NCBI GenBank assembly: GCA_014529385.2
Contig: CM043970.1
Location: 62,235,496-62,299,495, forward strand
Direction: 5' to 3'
Source: Adiantum capillus-veneris
Lineage: Eukaryota; Streptophyta; Polypodiopsida; Polypodiales; Pteridaceae
Length of the DNA stretch: 64,000 nt
How positions within the stretch are numbered: the stretch's first letter is position 1; every line of letters starts with the position of its first letter. Shown piece after piece: positions 48,248-58,954 of the stretch. Made by a program: the position numbers and the translations under genes. A model generated the notes under the pieces. It had not been told where the DNA came from and searched no databases. It saw only the letters and a list, made by a program, of their open reading frames with translations.

Positions 48248-50044
48248 GAGGTATTGATACAGGATTTTATTAGTAAAAATATGCCCACCTTTCCCCTAAA
48301 AACAAGCACTGATCAGCTTATGGTTTCCCTGCACTAAGAGCACTCTTTTAGTCTCTTACATTCATTGGAGCCTTATATTGTCAATAACATTGCACTTAAA
48401 AAAAAAAGGGGGGGGGGGGGGGGGGGGTTACCCCAGTGGGTAGCTAGTATTTTGCTTTATATATGGATGCCTCTTATTTTGTTCTCCCCATGGGAGTATA
48501 CCCTTGAATGGGCGCATGGTAAAAAGACCTAGAAATGGTTAAATATGGCAGTTTAATTCCCCTTTACTCTTCTTGTCCTATCGAGGACCTCTTCACGCCC
48601 TTACAACCCTCTCCCCCTCTGCCACATTACTTGCACTCAGGTGCCTCAATTCACCTACAAAAAAACCTAAACTATAATAACCTCCACTGAGGCGGCCGCA
48701 TTCGCTTCACACATGGTATAGAGCACTAGTGGATCATTCAAATCGTGGTGGGAGTTATTGATTAGAGCATGTCATGATGCCTCGACCTCCCCAAACTACT
48801 TTATAAAGAGGTGAGGGTGCTTTTTGCCCCTCACTTAGCCTTGGTTTTGATTTGTGTGTGTATGTGAAAGAGAGGAAGTGAATCTGTTGCCACTTACTGA
48901 GTGAACATGGAGCTTGCAGAGCTACCCTCACAGATCTGTGGTTACCTCGCTTGATTTTTTTGATAACATATACTATCGTACATTGAAAAAGCACTCTATC
49001 GGAATTTTTGTCTGCAGACACAGTACTGTTCTCTATTGATATTTTTGCACTTTACTTAGGCACTTATGAAAATGATGTTATCTATTTTGGTTTTTTCACT
49101 ATATTTAGGCACTTATGTTTTACTCTGCATAAAAAAATGGGTTTTTTCTATTAGTGACACATAGACCGATGGTTTATTTCATCAATAAGTGGCGCGTTGG
49201 GTTTATTTTATCACTATTATCATGGTTAGTACGTGCATACTTTATCAAACATACTGTTTTTTCTAACTATGTACTATAGCTATTCGATATTGTTCGTTGA
49301 CTCCTAACATTTGTTAATACTAAACTCAATGCACAAACCCCATATAGCTTCTGACAATGGTAATGAACACCCGTTTGTGCATACTGTCTTAACTTGCCAT
49401 TCAAGGCCGCATAACAATGGTGGGGTTATTTTGGATAACTGTATAGGGTAAGACATACCTACAAGGCGGATTCCTTCTCTAACCCATACTTGTTGTAAAT
49501 TTGAACTAGTTGTCATGACTATCGGATCGGTAACTTAATTTGATGTGTTTTTTTACCGAACTAGCAACTGTAGGTATGCTAAGAAGATGCATGAGACACC
49601 TTACTATTGTGTTCTCTTTCGGACATTGAATAAAGGGCTTTGACATTGGTTATGGTTTGCTTTTTAAAAGAAAGGGGGGGAAATGAGATTGATTAATACC
49701 ACTTTCACTTGTTGTAGCTTGATTAATAGCATGATGATTTGAAGGCAGTGGTTATGAAAAACCTATCTAGTTACCATGATAGTAGAAAAAATGGGTGAAG
49801 ATACACAAAGAGTTGGGACTAAACTGGGAATTAAGACATTTGGAGCAGAAGGAGTGGTGGCCTTTTGATCAAAATTATATATATATAAATATCTATTTAA
49901 AGGTTTTGAAATTGGGTATTTAATAATTTCACCTACTATAATTCACTTGTATGATAAAGGAGTGATGACCTTTATGATTACACGTTTAAAAATTTAAAAA
50001 GGAACCAAAACACACCTTTTATTGGAAACAAGACATCATGAGTA
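48248..50044. other. spacer with G20 tract, no gene seen
   Basis: Contains A10 followed by G20 (48398-48427). AT-rich elsewhere; frames under 90 codons, none with a motif. Confidence 0.35.
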
Positions 50045-50433
50045 ATTTGGACAATGGTTTAGGTTAAAAAAGGTTGTAATTTGGACATGGATAATGAGTG
50101 ATATGGTCCTTTGACACTTGTAAAACATATTCAGAATAAGATATGTGTTGTCTTGTTTGCATGGATGTAGGTGGGAACTCTATCCTTTTTTGGATTTTTT
50201 TTTGCTTAAGCTGTTGTGTGTCCTTAAAGTACAAGACCCTTGCCACTTTATAAATCAATCTATACAAATCTACCTTTGTAATCAAACACTGGAATGAGAC
50301 CTCATTCTTATAGCTTTGTACAAAAATAATTCTAAGACTGATTTGTTTCTGTTCTACCCTTGGTCACTTGTCTAAATTCGGCTATCTTTTGGACTTTTAT
50401 GTTCATTTGTGTTTATTTATTAAAATAAAACAA

Positions 50434-50473
<40 letters not shown>

Positions 50474-50900
50474 CTTTGATGTGTGGCTTACTGTTTTGAG
50501 AATGGATACTTGTTTATGTTTAACACTACATGGATGGTAGGTATATGTTAAAAAGGTTTTAAGTAGGACATGGATAACAACTACTAGGTCCGTTGAAACC
50601 TGTAATACGTATCCAAGGCTAACCAATATGTTGTCTTGTCAATATGGATGCAGGTGAGGACTCTATCTTTACTTAGGAATTTTTTGGCTTTGCTATGGTC
50701 CATCACTATCAAACTTAGCCTCTTGCACTTCAGAATAAGTTGTTCTTGACTATGTTATATATAAAGCACTAGAATGATACCTCATTCTCACTATGACGTA
50801 CAAAAATGAATCAAAGATTGAGTTGTTTTTGTGCTAATAATTGTCCTTTGTCTAAAGCCAGCTGTCTTTTGAACTGTTATGTTCTTTTGTGTATAACTTT
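50045..50900. repeat. two tandem units of about 483 bp with CA tract
   Basis: The string GTTAAAAA(A)GGTT.TAA.T.GGACATGGATAA occurs near 50062 and 50547. Downstream order is kept in both units: a TATGTGTTGTCTTGT / TATGTTGTCTTGTC segment, GGATG.AGGTG.G.ACTCTATC, ATGA.ACCTCATTCT and TTTTGTG. A CA tract (50437-50470) lies between them. A partial third copy is at 40482-40665. Confidence 0.7.
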
Positions 50901-51432
50901 CATGCTCCAGTTTTACACATAGATACACTTCCATATCTCTCTACAACTACATCCATGTTACCATTCTCTCTTCACCCTTTTCAAAATCATAAAATCAATA
51001 TAAATACTTAAGCGTAACCTCTAAAAATGGAGATTTTTTCATCATCAAGCATCCAATTCCTTCAATTCAACATGACATCATCGACAATTACAACTCTGTC
51101 ACACTAACTGCTTCATCCACTAGTGTAAATAGGTGAAATTACCCTTTCCTTTTATATTTTCTTGCACTCCCTATAACTTGCCATCCCTCTCAAACCCTTT
51201 CACCATTGTATATACCCATGTTATATACTTTGTCTGCACACCGTAGTGATTACACTTCATGTTACTAACCTACTTAACTCAGTGAATACTTCCATGTAAT
51301 ACAATTTGTGTGCACACCTTAGTGATTACACTTTCATGTTACTAATCTACTTGACTTAATAAAAAACCAACCCTAATTGTAACAAGCATCTCACCTTAAA
51401 ACCTCAAGAGATGTACAAAGTAGTAGGAAGTG
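50901..51432. other. spacer, no gene seen
   Basis: AT-rich. A duplicated phrase ACACC(G/T)TAGTGATTACACTT(T)CATGTTACTAA occurs at about 51238 and 51315 (77 bp apart). No coding. Confidence 0.4.
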
Positions 51433-51470
51433 CCCCCCCCCCCCCCCCCCCCCCCTCTCTCTCTCTCTCG
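51433..51470. repeat. C23 followed by (TC)n
   Basis: An uninterrupted C run at 51433-51455 grades into a short CT tract. Confidence 0.95.
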
Positions 51471-51488
51471 TTTCATTTTATTTCACCA

Positions 51489-51560
51489 CACTACAAGAGA
51501 TAACTTTATTACCGACAGCAAATCACCAACGTCGTTGGCGGGTGTCAGTATCATACGCAC
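51489..51560 (+). repeat. possible CACTA-type terminus
   Basis: CACTACAAGAGATAAC is followed by a small palindromic region ACCAACGTCGTTGGC, typical of CACTA starts in plants. No matching opposite end was found in the window, so this is a lone end or a coincidence. Confidence 0.35.
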
Positions 51561-51814
51561 ACACATATTTGTAATAAAAAACAAAAAGTAAAATTTTTAT
51601 AAAATTGGTTATTTTTAAATTTTGATTAAATATTATCATTCACAAACAAGCATATTGAAATTGTTAATAAAGTAAAATTTAAAAAAATTATTGATTTGTT
51701 TTGGTTTAGATCAATTTATAATTAATTTTTTTATTTTTATGCAATTTTATTTTATAACTTATGTTGTACTTTTAAATTTGTGGCTTGTCTCATAAGTGTT
51801 GTAAATATTAGTGT

Positions 51815-52600
51815 AAGAATGTTTTAGGTTTTAGTGTTAGGTTTTAATTATGTTTGACCATTATAATATATTTGACAATTTTAATATGTTTAGGTTAAAT
51901 TATTAGGGTTAGTGGCTTAGGTTTAGGTTTAAGTTATAGTGTTAGGTTTAGGTTTGATTATTAGGGTTTGGTCCTCTTAATACATTTAAGTTAGAGTATT
52001 AGTGTTAGCGGCTCTTGGTTTGGCCACTAATAGTTGGCAGTCCGTGTTAGATATCACTAAGGGAAAAGCGACTTTTGGTTTGGCCGCTAGTAGTTGGTGA
52101 TGCATATTATATCGCTTAGGGTAAAGTGGCATTTGCTTTGCCAACTGCTTGGAATTGCCTTGTAAAGGTGCTTAGGAATGGCTGTATAAGAGTCGTATAA
52201 AGACGCTCTAAACCGATTTAGGAAATCTTTAGTTTGGCTATTTCTAACTGCAATGTTTGGTCGCTACAGTTGGCCGTGTTTGGCAGCTTAGGGCTAGCCG
52301 CTTAGGTTTTAGCTCTTCACAATTTAGCTCTTTCAAGCCACTTAGGGCTAGCCTCTCAGGGCTAGTGGCTTTTGATTTGGCCACTCTAAAGTAGCTTAGT
52401 GTTGCATTAGTTTAGCCATTTCAATAATCTGCTTAGGGTTAGCTACTTAGGGTTAGTGATGTTTTCTTTTCCGCTTGGAGTTGGCCTTGTAAAGGAACTT
52501 AGGACTGGCCATATAAAGACACTCTAAACCAATTTAGGAAATAATTAGTTCGGCCGTCTTGGTATGGCTGATAGCATGTTTAGGTGGTACCAAAAAGGAG
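51815..52600. repeat. degenerate TTAGGGTTAG/TTTAGG-rich stretch
   Basis: Repeated TTAGG, GGCTTAGG and GGTTAG(T/C)GGC(T)T words, with GGTTTGGCC(A/G)CTA(A)TAGTTGG repeated near 52015 and 52077 and CTCTAAACC(G/A)ATTTAGGAAAT near 52206 and 52521. It resembles degenerate plant telomere repeat in places, but without ordered arrays. Confidence 0.5.
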
Positions 52601-52846
52601 TGTCTTGGAAACTCCTTTAAGAGGAGATGAAATGGGTGGTGTGTTATTCATTTTCATTTCATATAAAGGAAAGATAAAATGTTTTTTGCTGAGAGGTTGG
52701 AATTTAGGCGGGCTAGAAATTCCATTTTACTTTAATACTAAAGCTTAAAGTAGCAAACTGCCTACGCATTTAAATTCCCTCTCGTCGCCACCTCTTTGGG
52801 TTCTCTAGAATTTTGCCTCAATGTGTTCCTCAACCTCTTGTGCCCA

Positions 52847-53247
<401 letters not shown>

Positions 53248-53451
53248 ATGAGTATTATGGCACTGTTTTAACTGTCTTCATTGTCTTGTCATTAGCATCC
53301 TTGCACGTTCCACATGGAATCAAATAATACTCATAATGGCAGTACAAAGCCCCTTTAACTTTCTCCATTATCTGCTACACAACATATCCCAAGTGATCTA
53401 CTGCCGAGTCTACGAAACTACTGGGCTACCAAGAAGAGGGAACAAAGAAAC

Positions 53452-56400
53452 ATGCAAAAAAGGATGGCACGAGCGCAAGAGGATGGTGACATTGACGAGC
53501 AGGAGGCAAAGAGAATCTATAGGGTGGTTGCTAAGTGTTGGCATAATCAAACAAACGGGCTTTCCGAGGGTCTTCAATGGAGCATTCTACAGCAGCTTCT
53601 TAGTCATCCAACGTTCTCTGTGTTGCAACCCACATTGGAGACAGTTGGGAGGCTGATTGTCTCTAATATTTGTCATACATTGTCTGAGGTGAAGACTCCT
53701 CGTTCAAACAATGAGCTATTTTTGAAACGGGCTATTGTCATGGCATGCCTCAATGGAGCCAATGGGACTGACAATGTAATGAGCAATAATGATGTTGTGA
53801 AGGCATTAGGACTTCATTGAAGAAATGTCATGGGAGCCAATTTCCGACTGCAAACTGATATGGAGGAGGGGTCACTTCCCTTAGACACGTGTCAACGTCA
53901 ACAGCATAGGACCAGTACCTTAACAATCAAAATCAGAGAAATCGTGTTTCAATTCTGGTTAATGGAAACCCGCATCTCCCCAAACAAGAAAGATGTCGTT
54001 CGAAAGAGAATCGGGAAGAGGGCACATGTGGTGCATCCGGTGCATCTCTTTGGTTTACCTCAGGTATATCAGTCAAAACATCTTCAAAGTGTGTCTCAAT
54101 GCTTTACTTAGTAATTTTGGGTGCTTGCAAAAGCTTTGAAATTCTTTTTAAGTGTCTCAAAGTGCTTCAAAGTGCATCACTTAGAGCCTGCAAATGCTTG
54201 AAAGCGCCAAAAAAGTGCATCTTAGTGTGCTTGAAAGCGCCATAAAGTGCTTCAAAGTATTTCAAAGCGCTTCCAAAGTGCACTAAAATGCTTCATGGTG
54301 CTTGAAAGTGCCACAAAGTACTTTAGAGTTCTTCAGAGTGCTTTCTAAACTCTAAAGTGCTTTTGAGTGCTGTAGAGGGCCACAAAGTGCCTTAGAGTGC
54401 TCTTAAATAGCACTAAAGTACTTTCAAAAATCCCTTAAAGTGCACTTTAGAGTGCTTACAAGTGCCCAAAAGTGCTTTAAAGTGTTGTAGAGTGCTTCAA
54501 AGTGCTTCAAAGTACTTTAGAGTGCTTGAAAGCGTCAAAAAGTGCTTCACAGTGCTTTAGCATGCTTCAAAGTTCCACACAATTCTATTTAGTGCACCAA
54601 AGTGTTTCATAGTGCTTGAAACTACCATAAAGTGCTTCATAGTGCTTGAGAGTGCCTCATAGTGCTTTGAAGTGCCAAAAAGTGCTTGAAAGTGCTTTTA
54701 AAGTGACACAACGTAGTTTAGAGTGCTTCCAAAGTGCACCAAAGTAGTTCAAAGTGATGGTAAAGTGCTATCAAGTGCCACAAAGTGCCTCAGAGTGCTC
54801 GTAGAGTGCAATGAAGTGCTTCAAAGTGCTTTCAAGTGTCCCAAAGTGCTTTACAGTGCTACAGAGTGCTTCAGAGGGCACCAAAGTGCATGAGGGGTTG
54901 CTTGAAAGTGCCTTGTAGTGCTTGAAAGTGCTTTCAAGTGCCCCAAACTGCTTTAAATTGCTGCAGAGTGCTTAAAAGTGTCCCAAAGTGCTTTAGAGTG
55001 TTCTCCAAGTGAACTTTGGGGCACTGGGAAGTGCTTCACTAGTGGACAAAAGTTCAACAATACAAAAAATTGAAGTAGAAACTGTGAATTTCCAAAAAAG
55101 ACGCCAACGCCCACTCTTCACCAACCCCCACTGCTCAACCAACCTCACCCCACTTTGGTTGAAAAGGTGGAGAAATGATATACCTACTTCTTTTGTGGAC
55201 AAAAGGTGGTCATACCTACTTTTGTGAAAATACACCCCGAGGTGGTAGTGGGTAAGTGTTGCAATTAGATTTCAATACCTTATAGTATTTTTAAATGTCT
55301 TTTGTGTGGCACAGGGATTTGTACATGCGGTTCCAAGAGGCTCATCCTAACATTAGGATGTCCCTTAGATGCTTTGAGGGTCTGAAGCCATACTTCGTCT
55401 GCAAGTTGAAGGACCACAACACCTATTGTTGCGGTTGTGAATACCATGTTCAACTTGTTTACTTGAAGGAAGGCTTAAATCAGATGCGCCATGGAAGATA
55501 CAGACTACATGGAATATCATGCTTTTGTAGGTGTCTTGCGTGTAGTGGTGGAATAGCGCAGTGCACAACATCAAAAGCCACTTTTTCATCCTTGACAGAA
55601 CTATGGGAGTCTGTATTGTATCCAAAGCCAACTAATAGTGCTTTTCACCGCAACAAATGTCTTTGGGAACATGCACTGATTGTGAGATTGAAAGGCTCTT
55701 GTTTTGTCCCGTCGAAGAGAGTGATGATATCTCTAGAATGACTGTCAAGCTTTTTGACAAGGTTCCTACATAGGAAAAGGATGAAGAAGGTCTAGCTAAA
55801 TGTTGAAAAGACCTCGTGGTTCAGCAGCTCAGCCCGATGAGTTTCATTTATGTGCTCCGAGGGAAACTAGGGAAGTTCATCAAACACAACTACTTGTACA
55901 TGTGGCAAGCTCAATAGTTCAAGGAGTGTTTGGCCAATTAGCCTGACGATGTAGTGGTGTCTATAGTGGATTTTGCAAAGAATTACTCCTTCAAAGTGCA
56001 GAATGAGATCCAGTCAATGCATTAGTATTCATCTCAGGTCACAATCTTTGTTCACATTTCATACTTACGTGATGCGCTTGGTGCTATACAAAAGACGACT
56101 CACTTCTGCATCTCCGATGACAAGACACATGACACTTTGTTTGTGCAACACTGTTTTCTTTTGCACAATGAAGGCCTAAAAAGACACGGCTATAGTGTCA
56201 AGCGACATTGGGTGTGGTCGGATGGTGGTGCGTCACAATTCAAAGCAAGGTAGCCATTCTATTTTGTTGGACGATTCTTCACTATAATAGGTGTCAAAAG
56301 ACGCACAATTTCTTTGCTTCAAGACATGGAAAGAGTGAACACGACAAGGCTGGTGAAGTGGTCAAAAGAGCCCTCATACATGAGCAGTTGAAATGTGACG

Positions 56401-57090
56401 GGTGGGAGCTGCATAACGCTTCAAGAGTTGTTGCATTCCTCAATGCAACTCTCAAAAATCAATGTCCATAGACAAGCAAGAAAATCGATCGTGCTTTCTG
56501 GGAGGTCAATCTCGGTGATGTCGATAGAGTTATAGCATGGGATTGCAAGCGCATGATAGGTTCTTGATTTTGTCACTGTGTCAATGGCTACAATCAAACG
56601 GATATGCACGGACTAAGGCACAGACTGCTCTCTTGCTTTTGTGGTGCGTGCATCAAAGGTCAACGGAGGAGATGTGCAACAGAGATCATGTGCAACGGTG
56701 GGTATACTTGCAAATACAACCCACATTTATGGATGAAAGCGATGAATAAGCATTGAGCAAGGATGAGGATGAATATGTCCCCATGTATGATGGCCACCAT
56801 GATGACCTAAGTGATGCCTTGATAGTTGGCCAGAACTTTGTAGTGACTGCAAAGGAGGCAGAACTTTGCAGTGACTGCAGAGGAGGCAGGTCCAGACTTC
56901 TACATCTTGAAATGCACCAACACAAAGTGCCTAGAAAAACAGAGGATAAGGATAAATGCAACAACATCATTAAGAAAAATTTGTATGTGGTTGAGGGCCT
57001 ATTCTATGACAAGGTAAATGGCCAAGATGATACTTATGTCCTTTTGGACAACAAGCCCACTGCTCTAATCTACTCCCATCTGGTGTGATG
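53452..57090 (+). pseudogene. DDE-type transposase gene of an unnamed family
   Basis: Exon-like frames in order: an N-terminal 122-codon frame (53452-53817) with RIYRVVAKCWHNQTNGLSEG; a second (53830-54062) with ISPNKKDVVRKRIGKR and HPVHLFGLPQ, ending at a GT donor. An intron filled by a tandem array follows. From about 55312 comes DLYMRFQEAHPNIRMSLRCF, GLKPYFVCKLKDHNTYCCG and FCRCLACSG. Then a catalytic-type core: VDFAKNYSFKVQNEIQSMH (first Asp), WSDGGASQFKAR (second Asp) and, after a frameshift near 56275, SRHGKSEHDKAGEVVKRAL (third acidic residue). Next is a Cys cluster, CFCGACIKG...MCNGGYTCKYNP (56625-56720), and a C-terminal domain YVVEGLFYDKVNG...YVLLD (56753-57086). This motif set resembles a transposase-like family seen in animal and lower-plant genomes that I cannot name. 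At least six lesions. Confidence 0.6.
54115..55010 (+). repeat. AAAGTGCTT array inside the transposase intron
   Basis: About 900 bp of imperfect repeats around the core AAAGTGCT(T), mostly 9-12 bp apart, with variants TAGAGTGCTT, GAAAGCGCC and GCCACAAAGTGC. It lies between a splice donor after HLFGLPQ (about 54062) and an acceptor GGCACAG (about 55311). No protein is implied. Confidence 0.9.
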
Positions 57091-57338
57091 CATTAGGTTT
57101 TCCATGTCCTCGAGGGAAGGTGAGCATAATGTATATGATATGTCAAATGATATATTCGAGCAAACCTATAACAGCATGTCCCCAGAGGACAACTTGTAAG
57201 ATTTATCTCTGTAAATTTGACTTGAGGACTTGGCCAACACTTTTAGCAATAGCTAGCACTTTAAAAAAATAAAATAAAATAGAATGGAGGCAGTGAGCTA
57301 TATTGAAGGGAGTGAGGAAGGATTACATCAAAGCTGAA
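57091..57338. other. 3' flank of the transposase remnant
   Basis: Non-coding, AT-rich; includes an AAATAAAATAAAATAG stretch at 57265-57282 that could hold a poly(A) signal. Confidence 0.3.
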
Positions 57339-57366
57339 GGGGGGGGGGGGGGGGGGGGGGGGGGGG
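57339..57366. repeat. G28 homopolymer
   Basis: An uninterrupted run of 28 G, the longest in the window. Confidence 0.95.
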
Positions 57367-57419
57367 ATCACCTGACTACTTCCCTCTAAAATTACAACTA
57401 ATTAGACCTGCTAAATACA

Positions 57420-58135
57420 TAGCACTTTTCGTAGTAGAGTGATAAAAGACATCTTTTAAAACACTTGAAAGCACTTTTGAGCACTTGGCTAGTTGACCAG
57501 CCCTTTACCAGTCCCCTGAACCACTTTACCAGCCCCAAGAAACACTTAAAAGCACTTTTGAGCACTTTACTAGTCCCATGTACCACTTGACCAGCTCTAT
57601 GGACCACTTAGGACCACCTGAGCAGCCCTTTGAACCACCTGACCATCACTTTTAAGCACTTTATACTACTTGACAAGCACTATGAACCACTTGACCACCC
57701 CCTGGACCACTTGGTTAGCACTTTATACCACTTGACAAGCACTTTTAACCACACAACCATCACTTTTATCCACTAGTTTTCCAACCCTTGGACCACTTGG
57801 ACAAGACTTTGTTCCATTTGACCACCATTTACCAGCCCCCTGAAAAACTTGACCAGCTCTTTGGACCACTTAGGACCATCTGACCAACACTTTATACCAC
57901 TTGACAAGCCCCTTGAACCACTTGACCACCCTCCTGAACCACTTGGCCAGCACTTTATACCACTTGACAAGCACTCCGAACCACCTGAACAGCACTTTGA
58001 ACCACTTGACCACCCCTCCTGAACCACTTGGACATCGATTTGTACTACTTGACCACCACTTAACAACCACCTAAACCACTCGACCCGCTCTTTGGACCAC
58101 TTTGGACCACCTGACCACTTAACCAACACTTAACA
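57420..58135. repeat. AGCACTTT / CCACTTGACCAGC array
   Basis: About 700 bp of imperfect 21-24-bp repeats built from ACCACTTGACCAGC and AGCACTTTATACC. The octamer AGCACTTT is the reverse complement of the AAAGTGCT core of the intronic array at 54.1-55.0 kb, so the two arrays carry the same word in inverse orientation on either side of the DDE core. The minus-strand frames through it (QVVQ, KWSGG) are repeat artefacts. Confidence 0.85.
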
Positions 58136-58259
58136 CCCAATCCAGTTGACAGCAGCAGAAACAGTTGATTTGCAAAATTCTTCATAGTATATTCAGGTTT
58201 ATATACAAGAACAATTTGCTTTACAAGGAGTTAGCTTTCTCAAGGAGTAAAGTCAGTTA
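58136..58259. other. junction spacer
   Basis: Short non-repetitive stretch between the array and the phosphatase-like fragment. No motif. Confidence 0.3.
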
Positions 58260-58920
58260 GTTAGAATATTGCTTTGGCCATTCTTGCCGACGTGGCCGCT
58301 TATAATTGCTCGCTGGAGGTGGCATTTTTGGTGCAAGAAATTTTTGATGTGTCCGTACTTTTCTATGTGTCAGATCCCAATCCAATTGTGCAAGTTCATC
58401 CTTCCTGGCATCAAATGGACATTCCCTAACAGTCTTGGCTCTGTCAGCAGTCTCAACCCACTGTATTATAAATGAGGCAGCTTCCTCTTTGACGAAATTT
58501 TCCCACTACCTCTCATTTTGCTTTTCTATCCCAGCCAAAATGACAAAGTTATTGGGATCATTGAAGTACATCTTATAAAGTTACTGGGATCATTGAATTA
58601 AATCTTATAAAGGGAATCATCCAGTAGTAAAGTGTTAGACTTATTGAACTTAGGAAAGAGGTGCCAAAAGGTTTCTAGTTTTTTGAAAAACATTTGCTTT
58701 GGGGGGTTTCCATATTCCCAACTGCTAACATGGCAGCAGTTCTGTGCAAGGAACCCACTCAGACAACGCTTGGCCTGAGATAGGCACTTGTCCATACCCT
58801 TCTCAAGATTGTGGTAGGTGCACGATGACCACAGAAAAGTCTCTGCTATTTGACCGAGTCCAAGCAAGAATAATCTTGCATCGTTCCATACATAGTAGGT
58901 GACGTTATCATCCCCCCTTT
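58260..58920 (-). pseudogene. FCP1/NIF-type phosphatase-like gene fragment
   Basis: Minus-strand translation from about 58918 gives YYVWNDARLFLLGLGQIAET, FLWSSCTYHNLEKGMDKCL, then FKKLETFWHLFPKFNKSNTL followed by LLDDS and YK. The order W-S-S..., K-LE-W..., NTLLLDDSxYK is that of the C-terminal half of plant FCP1-like (NLI-interacting factor, HAD superfamily) domains; LLLDDS is the acidic motif that holds the metal. The N-terminal DxDx(T/V) catalytic motif is not present. A duplication of about 30 bp near 58565-58610 breaks the frame, after which FVKEEAASFIIQWVETADRA and ECPFDARKDELAQLDWDL follow to about 58260. It lies 35 bp after the CACTA C transposase end on the same strand, so it may be captured. 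Confidence 0.55.
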
Positions 58921-58954
58921 ACTTTGTCAAAGTACAACGTGTTTAAATCTATGG

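Noticed and set aside
54115-55010. Possible CRISPR-like or protein-coding repeat array
   Set aside because: Units are too short and irregular, there are no unique spacers of constant length, and the context is a plant intron.
57773-58129. 118-codon minus-strand frame with QVVQ and KWSGG repeats
   Set aside because: It is produced by the 21-24-bp tandem repeat; no unique protein sequence.
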